From NCBI GenBank assembly GCA_017462125.1, contig JAFTRQ010000105.1:1-35530 (forward strand): a stretch of DNA of 35,530 bases. Reading direction: 5' to 3'. Each line of letters opens with the position of its first letter. Within the stretch, counting starts at the first letter, position 1. Of this stretch, positions 17,082-26,300 are shown piece by piece. A program made the translations under genes and the position numbers. Origin of the DNA: Clostridia bacterium (GTDB lineage Bacteria > Bacillota_A > Clostridia > Oscillospirales > CAG-272). Under the pieces are notes generated by a model, which saw nothing but the letters and a program-made list of their open reading frames with translations, was not told the DNA's origin and did no database searches.

Positions 17082-17109
17082 GGGCTGTCATACGATCGTT
17101 TGACAGCCC
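17082..17109 (+). terminator. Intergenic hairpin, possible attenuator
   Basis: GGGCTGTCA (17082-17090) pairs with TGACAGCCC (17101-17109) around a 10-base loop. Only a short T-rich stretch follows, so it may reduce rather than stop transcription into the next gene. Confidence 0.45.
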
Positions 17110-17144
17110 TGTTATCCATCTGCAAGTAAGAAAGGAAAATTCTT

Positions 17145-18233
17145 ATGAAATTTGGAATAGTAAATCGCTCGGAAAGCGCGCTTTTCCCTTATCAGGCGTG
17201 GCCTACCGTATGCCGTGACGAAAACGGAACGCTTTACGTCACCTGCTCAGGTCACCGCTTGGGGCATCTCTGTCCCTTTGGCAAAAATCTGATGTTTATC
17301 AGCCGCGATGAGGGCGAGAGCTGGTCCTCTCCCATCATCATCAACGACACCGAGCTTGACGACCGCGATTCGGGTATTCTTTCTCTCGGCGGCGGCAAGC
17401 TTCTGATGACATATTTCAATCATTATAAAGAGTTTTATTTCGGTGAGCGCAATTGGATCGAGCGAAACACCAACGACGTGACCCACGATATGTCGCTCGG
17501 TCTTCTTGAGGGTTGGAAAAATCTGACCGACGAGCAAAACCACGCAGGCTCGTTTATACGCATCTCTCACGACGGCGGATTCACCTGGGATAAGCCCGTA
17601 AAGGCGCCCGTTACCGCGCCCCACGGCCCTATAAAGCTGAAAAACGGCAAGCTGCTCTATTTGGGCAAGGAGTTCCATACGGATGGCGAATACGAAGAGG
17701 GCGCAATCTATGCCTTTGAGAGCGAGGACGACGGTTTGACTTGGAATTGTCTTTCCAAAATTCCCGACCCATATGGCTTTGCCAAGAATCTTCTTCACGA
17801 GCCTTACGCTTTGGAGTTGCCTGACGGCAGGCTCGTTGGTATGATCCGCGCCCACGGAGACGCGATCAAGGAATTTCACTGCGGCACGCTTCGCTGCTTC
17901 TCCGACGGTGGAGGTCGCACGTGGACTGTGCCCGAGGAATTCGGCGTCTGCGGTTTTCCTCCCCACCTGCTTCTCCACTCATCGGGGGCTGTCATTCTGA
18001 CCTACGGACGCCGCACTGTTCCCTTCGGTCAGCGAGTAAGGATCAGCTACGACGGCTGTCTCACATTCTCCGAGGAGATCGTGATCAGCGAGGAAGCATC
18101 GGACGACGATCTTGGTTATCCCTCCACTGTGGAGCTTTCCGACGGCTCGCTTCTCACCGTATATTACCAAAAGTACAAAAACGACAAGTTCTGCTCGATT
18201 TTGAGCACGAAATGGGAGATTCCTAAAGCATAA
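17145..18233 (+). CDS. Sialidase-fold (Asp-box beta-propeller) enzyme, substrate unknown
   Basis: A 362-aa protein without a signal peptide, with five Asp-box motifs at residues 53-60 (SRDEGESW), 141-148, 193-200, 253-260 (SDGGGRTW) and 301-308. They mark the beta-propeller of the BNR/sialidase superfamily. The N-terminal Arg-Ile-Pro motif of true GH33 sialidases is not seen, and the neighbours handle uronates and rhamnose, not sialic acid. It may therefore be a hydrolase or lyase acting on another acidic sugar: rhamnose-glucuronate enzymes (GH145, PL27) also use propellers, but I see no specific match. AAAGGAAAA precedes ATG 17145. It is the last gene of the cluster, before a bidirectional terminator. 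Confidence 0.75.
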   Translation: MKFGIVNRSESALFPYQAWPTVCRDENGTLYVTCSGHRLGHLCPFGKNLMFISRDEGESWSSPIIINDTELDDRDSGILSLGGGKLLMTYFNHYKEFYFGERNWIERNTNDVTHDMSLGLLEGWKNLTDEQNHAGSFIRISHDGGFTWDKPVKAPVTAPHGPIKLKNGKLLYLGKEFHTDGEYEEGAIYAFESEDDGLTWNCLSKIPDPYGFAKNLLHEPYALELPDGRLVGMIRAHGDAIKEFHCGTLRCFSDGGGRTWTVPEEFGVCGFPPHLLLHSSGAVILTYGRRTVPFGQRVRISYDGCLTFSEEIVISEEASDDDLGYPSTVELSDGSLLTVYYQKYKNDKFCSILSTKWEIPKA

Positions 18234-18237
18234 ACAT

Positions 18238-18269
18238 CAAAGGCAGAAGAACGCGTTCTTCTGCCTTTG
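18238..18269. terminator. Bidirectional intrinsic terminator
   Basis: A perfect 32-base palindrome with arms CAAAGGCAGAAGAAC and its complement, between the convergent propeller gene (stop 18233) and fbp (stop 18274). Confidence 0.85.
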
Positions 18270-18273
18270 GCTA

Positions 18274-20232
18274 TTACTGTCCCGCTTGGGCGACGGCGCC
18301 CTCAAGATACGCTCCAAGGAGCATTTTCAGATCCTCCATACGCTCGATCAGCTCTTTTCCCTCGTCGGTATCGCTGACCAGCTTTCTCGTGGGCATCATT
18401 TCAAAGACCACGTCCTTTGCGGCGAGGATATCCTTATTTTCCTTCAAAGCCGCCTTTTTGCCGTCAAAAAATCCGTGTGAAACCAAGCGAAGTCCGCGGG
18501 AGGAGTAGATCAGGGTATATCCCGCGATGCCTGTTCTCGTATGGTAGGCTTTGCAAAAGCCGCCGTCGATGAGAATGTATCTTCCGTTTGCCTTGACGGG
18601 GTTTTCACCGCTCTTAACGGGAACGTGGCCGTTGATCAGATGAGAGCTGTTTCGATCCAATCCGAACTCCTCCAAAATGCGGCAGACCGCATCGAAATCG
18701 TCTACGTGACCGTAATACGGGTCGCGCTTTTCCTGCCAGGTTGCCTCATCCGATACGAAATACCGCTCAAAGGTGGTCATTTTCTTCTTGCCGAACAGGG
18801 GGCTCTTTCTTCCGCACCAAAGATAGTACATAAAATCAAGAGACTGCTCGTCTCCGTTATAATAAGCCGAGCGGGCAACTCTGTCGCAGGCATCCATATA
18901 GGCTCTGCCGCACAGAGAGGTATCGCCAAACAGCTTAACGCTCTGAAATCCGCCGTCCTCGGTCATAGGGATACAGCCGTGGTAGAGCAGATTGTTGTTG
19001 TAGATCTTATAAACACCGCCAACGCTGTACAAAAAGCGGATATGCTTGCGCAAAACGCGGCTTTGCTTGAATGCGGTCACAAGCGATGCCATCAGGCTCT
19101 TTTCGCCGGGAGAGAGGGCGTAGGGGTCGTTTTTATCGATTGTCGGGAAATGATAATCGTTGAGGGGATAGGAGACGCCGTCGATCATCACGGTATGATT
19201 GTTGTGGTCGATCTTATCAAGCAGGAGGCGGTCGTCCATTTCATACTCGGGATGCCTTTTGATCAGCTGTCCTTCAAGCTTGAAAAGAATAATGGCGATT
19301 GCCTTATGTGCCTTGGACAGGTTATCCATATTGTTTTTTATGTAATACTTGTCGTCGGGATTGCGGGGCATAAACCAGGTACAGCCCTTATAGGTCTCCT
19401 GCGCATAGCCGATCAGGTCGCGCAGGCTGATTCCGTAGGTATTCTCAATGACCGACAGCGTATTGTATTGGATCGCCGAATTGAGCACCGCCGCAACGCA
19501 GGCGGGGCTTCCCGCCGCCGCGCCCATCCAGACGATATCGTGGTTTCCCCATTGGATATCCACGTTATGGTGCAGCATCAGCATATCCATGATCTTATCG
19601 GCGCGGGGACCTCTGTCGTAAATATCTCCCACCACGTGGAGACAGTCCACCGCCATACGCTTGATCAGCGAGCAAAGTGCCTCCACAAACGCCGCGCCCT
19701 GACCGATATCGATGATGGTTGAAATGATATGTCTGTAATATTCCTGCTTATTATGCTCCTCGCCGCTGGTGTGGAGCAGCTCGTCGATGATATACTGAAA
19801 CTCCTTTGGAAGCGCGTCACGCACCTTAGCGCGGGTATATTTGGACGCCACCGATCTTGCAAGGTCCACAAGGCGGTAGAGAGTGATGCTGTACCACTCC
19901 TCGGTGTCCTTCCCCTCTCTGTGCAGCTCCTCGGTCTTTTCCGAGGGATAGTAGATCAGCGTGCAGAAATTGCGCCGCTCGCTTTCGGACATGGAGCGGT
20001 AAAACAGGATATCCACCTTCTCGCGGATTACACCGGAGCAATTGTTCATAATGTGATTGAACGCTTCGGCTTCTCCGTGCAAGTCACTTAAGAAGTGCTC
20101 GGTTCCCTTCGGCAGATTTGCCGTGGCATTCAGATTGATAATGGCGGAGCTTACCGATTGTATGGTGGGATATTCGTGGGACAAAAGATTCAATATCTTC
20201 AGCTGCTCGGGCGTATACTCGGTCTTTTTCAT
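18274..20232 (-). CDS. fbp: Fructose-1,6-bisphosphatase, class III
   Basis: A 652-aa protein matching the Firmicutes-type FBPase (calcineurin-like phosphoesterase fold, PF06874) in length and motifs: FLSDLHGE near the N-terminus, GDIYDRGP and GNHD in the middle and INGHVPVK with LIDGGF toward the C-terminus, all metal-binding blocks. It catalyses fructose-1,6-bisphosphate to fructose-6-phosphate for gluconeogenesis, useful when growing on uronic acids that enter as pyruvate and triose phosphate. ATG 20232 has an ideal GGAGG; an in-frame ATG at 20244 overlaps that site and is less likely. A consensus promoter lies at 20330-20359. Confidence 0.97.
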   Translation of the reverse strand: MKKTEYTPEQLKILNLLSHEYPTIQSVSSAIINLNATANLPKGTEHFLSDLHGEAEAFNHIMNNCSGVIREKVDILFYRSMSESERRNFCTLIYYPSEKTEELHREGKDTEEWYSITLYRLVDLARSVASKYTRAKVRDALPKEFQYIIDELLHTSGEEHNKQEYYRHIISTIIDIGQGAAFVEALCSLIKRMAVDCLHVVGDIYDRGPRADKIMDMLMLHHNVDIQWGNHDIVWMGAAAGSPACVAAVLNSAIQYNTLSVIENTYGISLRDLIGYAQETYKGCTWFMPRNPDDKYYIKNNMDNLSKAHKAIAIILFKLEGQLIKRHPEYEMDDRLLLDKIDHNNHTVMIDGVSYPLNDYHFPTIDKNDPYALSPGEKSLMASLVTAFKQSRVLRKHIRFLYSVGGVYKIYNNNLLYHGCIPMTEDGGFQSVKLFGDTSLCGRAYMDACDRVARSAYYNGDEQSLDFMYYLWCGRKSPLFGKKKMTTFERYFVSDEATWQEKRDPYYGHVDDFDAVCRILEEFGLDRNSSHLINGHVPVKSGENPVKANGRYILIDGGFCKAYHTRTGIAGYTLIYSSRGLRLVSHGFFDGKKAALKENKDILAAKDVVFEMMPTRKLVSDTDEGKELIERMEDLKMLLGAYLEGAVAQAGQ

Positions 20233-20237
20233 AATAA

Positions 20238-20272
20238 CCTCCATTTAGCCGCTTGGCGGCGGTACAAATAGT
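20238..20272 (-). promoter_or_regulatory. fbp leader hairpin, same as upstream of the PHP gene
   Basis: On the minus strand: CTATTTGTACCGCCGC, a loop, GCGGC, then AAATGGAGG containing the ribosome-binding site. It closely matches 3377-3411. The hairpin lies directly against the Shine-Dalgarno. Confidence 0.5.
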
Positions 20273-20329
20273 AATCGATGCTTCACGCGATAATCCAAGA
20301 TTTAGCAGATTTTTGTGTCCTCTTATTAA

Positions 20330-20359
20330 ATTATACCATATATTGCAAAACTATGTCAA
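20330..20359 (-). promoter_or_regulatory. fbp promoter
   Basis: Read on the minus strand, TTGACA (20354-20359) and TATAAT (20330-20335) are both consensus, with an 18-base spacer. They give an mRNA leader of about 90 bases. Confidence 0.85.
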
Positions 20360-20404
20360 GTTAAATGTAACATTTATGCGACGGCAAAAAGCACAAAAAA
20401 CCTC

Positions 20405-20624
20405 CTCGGGCATGGCGTGATACTCTTAACGGAGTATCACGCCAACTCTATTCGCCTGCGGCGAGTTCTATTGCTTCGCAGCTCTATTCGTCTTACGACG
20501 AGTGATATTCGCTACGCGAGTTTAGTGGCGAATAGAATATAACTGAAGCCGTAAGGCTACAATATCACTTTTGCGCAGCAAAAATATCACTCTTTGCGTC
20601 AGCAAAGAATATTACTTATAAAAA
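20405..20624. repeat. Second array of variable hairpins with ATATCAC / CTCTATT spacers
   Basis: About eight hairpins in 220 bases, starting with a perfect 12-bp stem (GGCGTGATACTC, 20414-20425, with 20432-20443). Others are TCGCC/GGCGA, TCGTC/GACGA, TCGC/GCGA, AGCC/GGCT, TTTTGC/GCAAAA and CTTTGC/GCAAAG. Spacers are CTCTATT(C) in the left half and ATATCAC (the complement of GTGATAT in the 10.2-kb array) in the right half. It lies between fbp's upstream region and degV's terminator. The rest of the gap (20684-20884) has no gene or family that I recognise. Confidence 0.8.
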
Positions 20625-20683
20625 GCAGAAAAGAGAGAGCTTTGCGGAATTTTGTTTCCGCATTACTCTCTCTTCTGTTTTTA
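20625..20683. terminator. Bidirectional terminator downstream of degV
   Basis: Outer arms CAGAA and AGAGAGAG pair with CTCTCTCT and TTCTG, with an inner hairpin TGCGGAA/TTCCGCA. T-runs flank both ends. It is about 200 bases past the degV stop. Confidence 0.6.
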
Positions 20684-20884
20684 TCGCCGGTTTCGCATTT
20701 GTTTTACAAATGCATCGGGCTATGCCCATACCCCTAATTTGAATTCTCCGATAAGAGTATCACGGCATCGGGGCGCTTTGCTTTTCCGAATTTGAGGAGG
20801 CTTATTGTTAGCCGAACCGATTTGGTTTTGACGTGCAGATTTGTCCGATTCCTGCACCTTTTCTCTTGGACATATCGCCTTTCA

Positions 20885-21751
20885 TTAATCCACGGCGATC
20901 GGATTCTTGCGGATAAAGAGCACGCCGAGGGTGTTTCTGCCGCAATGGGAGGACACGGTGCAGCCCGCGCGCGTGATCATCACGTTGGCTTCGGGAGCGA
21001 TCTCCTTCACCTTATTGACACAAGCGTCTATGATTGCCTGCTCACAGCCTGCGTGGGTGACAAACACCTTATCAAGACGGATATCCGAGGCATCGCCCAT
21101 ACGGTCTGCAACGTAGTTGGGAAGCACAGCGGCAAATTTACCGCGATACTTTTTACTGACACCCATCTTGCCGCCCTTGACGGTGATGCAGGGCTTCAGC
21201 TGAAGCAGGTTTGCGCCGAGAGCCGCAAGCGCCGAGCATCTGCCGCCCTTATGTAAAAATTCAAGGCTATCGATAACGAAGGATGCATCCACGTACTCTG
21301 TCAAGCGGGTGCATTCCTCGGCGATCTCACGGGCGCTCTTGCCCTCTGCCGCCATTTCTGCCGCTGTCAGCACCAGAAGTCCGCCACCTGTGGAAAGATT
21401 TCTCGTATCCACAACGTGTACGTTTTCAAAATCCTCTGCCGCAAGACGCGCGTTGCTCTGTGTCGCAGACATCTCGGAGCTGATGGTAAAGAGGACGATG
21501 GAGTAGCCCTCTGCCGTATACTGCTCGAAGATATCCGAGAACGCTGCGATATTGATAGCCGCCGTTTTGGGAAGCTGTCCCGTTTTTTCGTAATTGGCGT
21601 AGATCATATCGGGATCAACGTCAACACCGTCCAAATAATTCTTCTCACCCAAGGTAACACACAAAGGGAGAATCTTGATACCGTATTTTTCTATCAGCTC
21701 GGGGCTGAGGTCCGCCGTACTGTCACTTGCGATCAAAATTTTCTCTGCCAT
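20885..21751 (-). CDS. DegV-family fatty-acid-binding protein
   Basis: A 288-aa protein of the usual DegV length. The N-terminal DSTADLSPE is the family signature, followed by the two alpha/beta domains that hold a fatty acid between them; DTRNLSTGGG and SLEFLHKGGRCS are also typical. Members carry fatty acids to the FakA/FakB kinase in Bacillota, so this may be a FakB-type protein, but no fakA is nearby. GAGGG precedes ATG 21751, and a promoter lies at 21862-21889. It is monocistronic by context. Confidence 0.95.
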   Translation of the reverse strand: MAEKILIASDSTADLSPELIEKYGIKILPLCVTLGEKNYLDGVDVDPDMIYANYEKTGQLPKTAAINIAAFSDIFEQYTAEGYSIVLFTISSEMSATQSNARLAAEDFENVHVVDTRNLSTGGGLLVLTAAEMAAEGKSAREIAEECTRLTEYVDASFVIDSLEFLHKGGRCSALAALGANLLQLKPCITVKGGKMGVSKKYRGKFAAVLPNYVADRMGDASDIRLDKVFVTHAGCEQAIIDACVNKVKEIAPEANVMITRAGCTVSSHCGRNTLGVLFIRKNPIAVD

Positions 21752-21861
21752 ATCGATACCCTCTATCTGTAGTTTTGTTTCGCGGAATCCCGCATTCTTT
21801 TCTGTATTTTATCATTCTAATATTAACTGAATGTTATAAACCGAGCGGGAGTTGTAAATAA

Positions 21862-21889
21862 AGTATAAAAATTTTATTGATTTTGTCAA
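21862..21889 (-). promoter_or_regulatory. degV promoter
   Basis: Read on the minus strand, TTGACA (21884-21889) and TATACT (21862-21867) have a 16-base spacer, giving a leader of about 100 bases. Confidence 0.75.
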
Positions 21890-21991
21890 CAAGTTTTAAA
21901 ATCATAGGGATGAAAGCGGCATTTCCGACGACGTTTTTTACGTAATTGTTACAAAAATATACAATGTTTACGAATTTTATCCAAAATTTGC

Positions 21992-22020
21992 TTGACTTAA
22001 GTTACGTTTAAGTTTATAAT
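21992..22020 (+). promoter_or_regulatory. Promoter of the acyltransferase gene
   Basis: TTGACT (21992-21997) and TATAAT (22015-22020) with exactly 17 bases between, about 40 bases before the start. The surrounding 21752-22065 gap is AT-rich and holds only this promoter and that of degV. Confidence 0.85.
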
Positions 22021-22065
22021 GTTAATATAATTTAAAATGCCATATTGCGGCAAAGTGGAGTTTAA

Positions 22066-23289
22066 ATGATGCAAAAACGCAAAAACAAAAAGAAAAAATG
22101 GCTCAGATTTCGCCACAGGATCGTAAGAAATATCGCTTGCGCCCTGCTCTATCCTTATTCAAGGTTGAAATACAAGGTTAAGCCTCGCCGCTTCAAGGAG
22201 CAGGAAAAGCGCCCCTATCTGATCCTTTTGAACCATCAGACGCCCTTTGATCAGTTCTTTGTAGGTATGTCCTTCAAGGGGCCGATCTATTATCTTGCAA
22301 CCGAGGACATCTTCTCCAAGGGATGGATCTCTTCCCTGATCAAGTATCTCGTTGCACCGATCCCGATTAAAAAGCAGACCGCCGATGCCTCCGCGATACT
22401 GAATTGCATTCGCGTGGCCAAGGAGGGTGGCACCATCGCCATCGCTCCCGAGGGTAACCGTACCTACAGCGGCAGAACCGAATATATGAGCCCCTCCATC
22501 GTGCTTTTAGCCCGCAAGCTGAAGCTTCCCATCGTGCTTTATCGCATCGAGGGCGGCTACGGCACACAGCCGAGATGGAGCGACGTTGTGCGAAGGGGCA
22601 GGATGGAAAGCTACGTTTCCCGCGTCCTTCAGCCCGAGGAATACGAGGCGATGTCGGACGAGGAGCTGTTCGGGATCATCGAGCGCGAGCTGTACGTCGA
22701 CGAGGCAAAGCCTGACGTGGAGTTCCGCCACAAAAAACGCGCGGAATATCTGGAGCGCGCCATCTACGTCTGCCCCGAATGCGGTCTTTCGACCTTTGAA
22801 AGCAAAAACGACGTGATCGAGTGTATGCGTTGCCACAAAAAGATCAGCTATCTGACCACCAAGGAGCTGCGCGGAGTCGGCTTTGACTTCCCCTTCCGCT
22901 TCATTGCCGAGTGGTACGACTTTCAGAAGAGCTATATGAACAGCCTCGACGTGACGGAGCACGTAAACGAGCCGATGTTCCGCGACAGCGCCGCGCTCTG
23001 GAGCATCATTCCCTGCAAGAGCCGCGATCTCATCAGCAAGCAGGTCGACCTCTCGCTTTACGGTGACCGCATATCGATCCTTCAAGACGGCGAAGAACGC
23101 TTATTCCGCTTCGACGAGATCGGCGCTGTCACGGTGCTGGGCAGAAACAAGCTGAATATCTATCAGGGTGAGGAGATCTATCAGCTCAAGGGCGACAAGC
23201 GCTTCAACGCATTGAAATACGTTCATATTTACAACCGATACAAAAACATACGCAAGGGAGAGCCGCAGGCAGAATTCTTGGGGCTTTAA
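22066..23289 (+). CDS. PlsC-like 1-acylglycerol-3-phosphate acyltransferase with C-terminal zinc ribbon
   Basis: A 407-aa protein. Residues about 50-190 form an acyltransferase domain: His57 and Asp62 in NHQTPFD (HX4D motif) and PEGNRTYSG (residues 128-136) as block III. A very basic N-terminus (KRKNKKKKWLRFRHR) and hydrophobic patches suit membrane-surface binding. Unlike ordinary PlsC (about 240 aa), it continues with a four-cysteine zinc ribbon (Cys236, Cys239, Cys253, Cys256) and a ~110-aa beta-rich tail (ISILQDGEERLFRFDEIGAV) that I cannot assign. Likely role: acylation of a lysophospholipid or related membrane lipid. GGAG precedes ATG 22066; ATG 22069 is also possible. Confidence 0.85.
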   Translation: MMQKRKNKKKKWLRFRHRIVRNIACALLYPYSRLKYKVKPRRFKEQEKRPYLILLNHQTPFDQFFVGMSFKGPIYYLATEDIFSKGWISSLIKYLVAPIPIKKQTADASAILNCIRVAKEGGTIAIAPEGNRTYSGRTEYMSPSIVLLARKLKLPIVLYRIEGGYGTQPRWSDVVRRGRMESYVSRVLQPEEYEAMSDEELFGIIERELYVDEAKPDVEFRHKKRAEYLERAIYVCPECGLSTFESKNDVIECMRCHKKISYLTTKELRGVGFDFPFRFIAEWYDFQKSYMNSLDVTEHVNEPMFRDSAALWSIIPCKSRDLISKQVDLSLYGDRISILQDGEERLFRFDEIGAVTVLGRNKLNIYQGEEIYQLKGDKRFNALKYVHIYNRYKNIRKGEPQAEFLGL

Positions 23290-23320
23290 CACCGGCTTCT
23301 CCTCGGTCTGCGCGTATCAT

Positions 23321-23380
23321 AAAAACAGCCCGTACGGCGCAACTGCTTTCGCAGACGTCCGTCGGGCTGTTTTTGTTTTT
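23321..23380. terminator. Bidirectional intrinsic terminator
   Basis: AAAAACAGCCCG (23321-23332) pairs with CGGGCTGTTTTT, followed by more T residues. It is shared by the acyltransferase gene (+) and the convergent LRR gene (stop 23382). Confidence 0.85.
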
Positions 23381-23381
23381 A

Positions 23382-26300
23382 TTACGTTGGGTCGATCGTT
23401 TCGTCGCTGCAAACGGTCTTTGCATTCGGCGGATACTTCAGATCCTGAACCAAAGCATTCCATTGCTCCGCCGTTCCAAGATAGTAGATCACCTCTAACG
23501 AATCGCACCGATAAAAAGCATTGTCTCCGATATAGGTCACGCTCTCGGGGATCATAAACTCGGTGGCATTGAGGCAATATGCGAAGGCATTGACACCGAT
23601 CGAGGTCACGCCCTCGGGGATCAGGACGCTTTCTTCCATACCCGCAAAGAAAAACGCTTCTTGCTCGATCGTTTCAAGTCCCTTCGGCATTGAGATATCG
23701 GTAAGGGAGGCGGCAAAGTAGAACGCTGCCTCGGAAATGCGCGTTACGCTGTCGGGAATATCGTATTCACTTCCCTCTCTGCCTGTGGGGTAACAGATCA
23801 GCGTGGTAACGTTTTTATCAAACAAGACTCCGTCGATCGAGCAGTAGACGGGATTGCTCGGGTCTACGTCGATCCGCGTCAAATTGAAGGTCTCGTAGAA
23901 CACCCGCTTTCCCAGCTCGGTTACGTTGGCGGGGATGGTGATCTTACCGAGAGACTCACAATAAGCAAACGCCATTCTTCCGATACTTGAAACGGATTCG
24001 GGAATCACGATAGTCGAGAGCTTTTCGCAACTGTAGAATGCGGTTTCACCTATACGCTCGACGCTGTTGCCTATGGTGACGCTCCCAAGCACACCGCAAA
24101 ACCGAAACGCAGAATCGTGAATCACCGTTACGCTGTCGGGGATCGCGATGCTTTGAAGAGATCCGCAAGATTCAAACGCGCTTTCACCGATGACTGTCAC
24201 GCCGTCGGGAATCACCACATATTTGACATAACTGTCGTAAAAGGCTTCGTTTCCGATCTCGGTTACGGTTGTGGGGATGGAATAGTACTGCCCACTCTTT
24301 TCCTTCGGATACAGGATCAGCCTTGTCACATCCTTATTGAAAAGGATTCCGTCGATCGAGCAGAAGCTTTCGTTTGCCTCGTCGACCTCGATGCTCTCAA
24401 GATCGCATTGATTAAAGGGGGTTCTTCCGATCCGGGTCAAGGTGTCGGGCAAGCTGACGCTCGTGATTTTTTGACAACCGTAAAACACGTTGTCCCCGAT
24501 GCTCTGCACTCCGCTTTCAATATGAACCTCAGAGAGTGCGTTACATTCAAAAAACGCACGTGTGCCAACCGATTTGCACCTCAAGGTTACGCTTTCAAGC
24601 GCATGACAAAACTCAAACGCGGATTCGTCCAACAAGGTCACCGACTCCGGCACTGTAATTTCGGTAAGACTTATACAATTTTCAAATGCGTTTTTACCGA
24701 TGGTCTTCAAGCTGTCGGGGAACGTGACAGAGGCAAGCTGCTTACAATGTGCCAAAGCCCCATCGCCGATCCTTTCCAGACTGTCGGGAAGCTCGATGCG
24801 CTCAAAGCAGTTGCTTGAAAAAGCATCGTTTTCGAGCTCCAGAACGGTATCGGGGAGCGTGACACTTGAAATTTTGCAATAATGGAACGCGCCTTCCCCG
24901 ATTATTTCAACGCCATCGCCGATCACAACGCTCTCAAGTGCGCTACAGCTGTCGAACGCCCGCGCGCCGATACGCTTGACGTTGCCGCCGATCCAAACGC
25001 TCAAAAGTCCGTCGCAATCATAGAAGGCATAATCGCCAAGGCCTGTCATTCCTTCGGGGAGCTTCAGCTCGGTAATACCGTCACAGTTATAAAACGCGTA
25101 GTCGCCGATGCTGACGGCGCTGTTGTCAAAATTCAAGGACAGGATGCCCGCGCACTCGTTAAAGGCATAATTGCCGATGCGCTCGATACTGCTTCCAAAA
25201 TCCACGCGCGTAAGGCTTGTGCATCTGTTAAAGGCATAATCTCCGATCGAATTCAAGCTTTTGGGCAGAGCAACGTTACCGAGAGAGATACAACCCGCAA
25301 ACGCATTCTGACCGATCGCCGTCAGATTTTCGGAGAACGTGACAGATTCAAGATTACGGCAGTCGACGAATGCAGAATCGGCGATCTCGGTCACGCAGTC
25401 AGGAAGCACTACGCCGATAAGTCCTTGACAGCGGAAAAAGGCATTTTCACCGATTCGCGTAATCCCCTCGGGAAGGATCAGCTTCATTTCCGTGCGCGTA
25501 TCAAAATGGTAATTGATGTAGTAAGCTATCAGTTTGCTTGGATAGTTTATGTTGCTTGTTGTTGTTAAAAAGTCTTCCGAAACGTCCATTCCGACGCTGG
25601 AAAGCATATACCAAGCAACGAGCAGATTATCGTCCCTGTCATACAAGCCGGGGATCAGCTCTCCGCATATGACGCACAGCGTTTTATTTTCATCACCTGC
25701 GGTATGTCCAAGTGCGGGAATGATCTCCTGCGCTACCACGGTCTCGTTACATTTTGAGCATTGCTTGCCCTCGGTCAAGCCCTGCTCGGTACAGCTTGCC
25801 GCGCTTGCGGCCAAGGTGATCAGATCAGAATGGGGGCAATCTGCCTCTCGGACGTGACCGCAGACGTTACAGGACTCGTCAAATCGGTCGTCATACTGAT
25901 GCTCCACCATTGGCAACGCTTCCGCATTAGAAAATACAACTCCACACAACGAGCAACGCGAGCCCTCGGTAATGCCCTCCGTCGTGCAGGTGGCCGCAAC
26001 GGCAGGTGAGGTAACGATAAAATGATTGGTTGGAGGTACTGTGTTCTGAGCCAAGAGCACCGTCCGGCAATCCGCGCAGGTCTCTCCCGCGCTCATTCCC
26101 TGCTCGGTACACGTGGGGGCTACGGCAGGCAGCATAATGACGTTGGCATGTCTGCACGGCACCTCTCTTAAGGATCCGCAGGAATTGCAATTCTCATCGT
26201 ATTCATCGTTGTAATTATGTGACGTTGATGCCAAAGGCTGTTGAGCGACAAGCACTTCTCCGCAATCCGCGCAGTGCTTACCCTCTGTTTTTCCTTCCTG

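Noticed and set aside
17145..18233. Bona fide GH33 sialidase
   Set aside because: No RIP motif or signal peptide is visible and there are no sialic acid genes around; kept only as sialidase-fold.
18541..19722. A 393-codon + strand open frame
   Set aside because: Antisense to the clearly identified fbp gene.
23117..25568. + strand open frames over the LRR gene
   Set aside because: Antisense products of the repetitive LRR sequence, without domain content.
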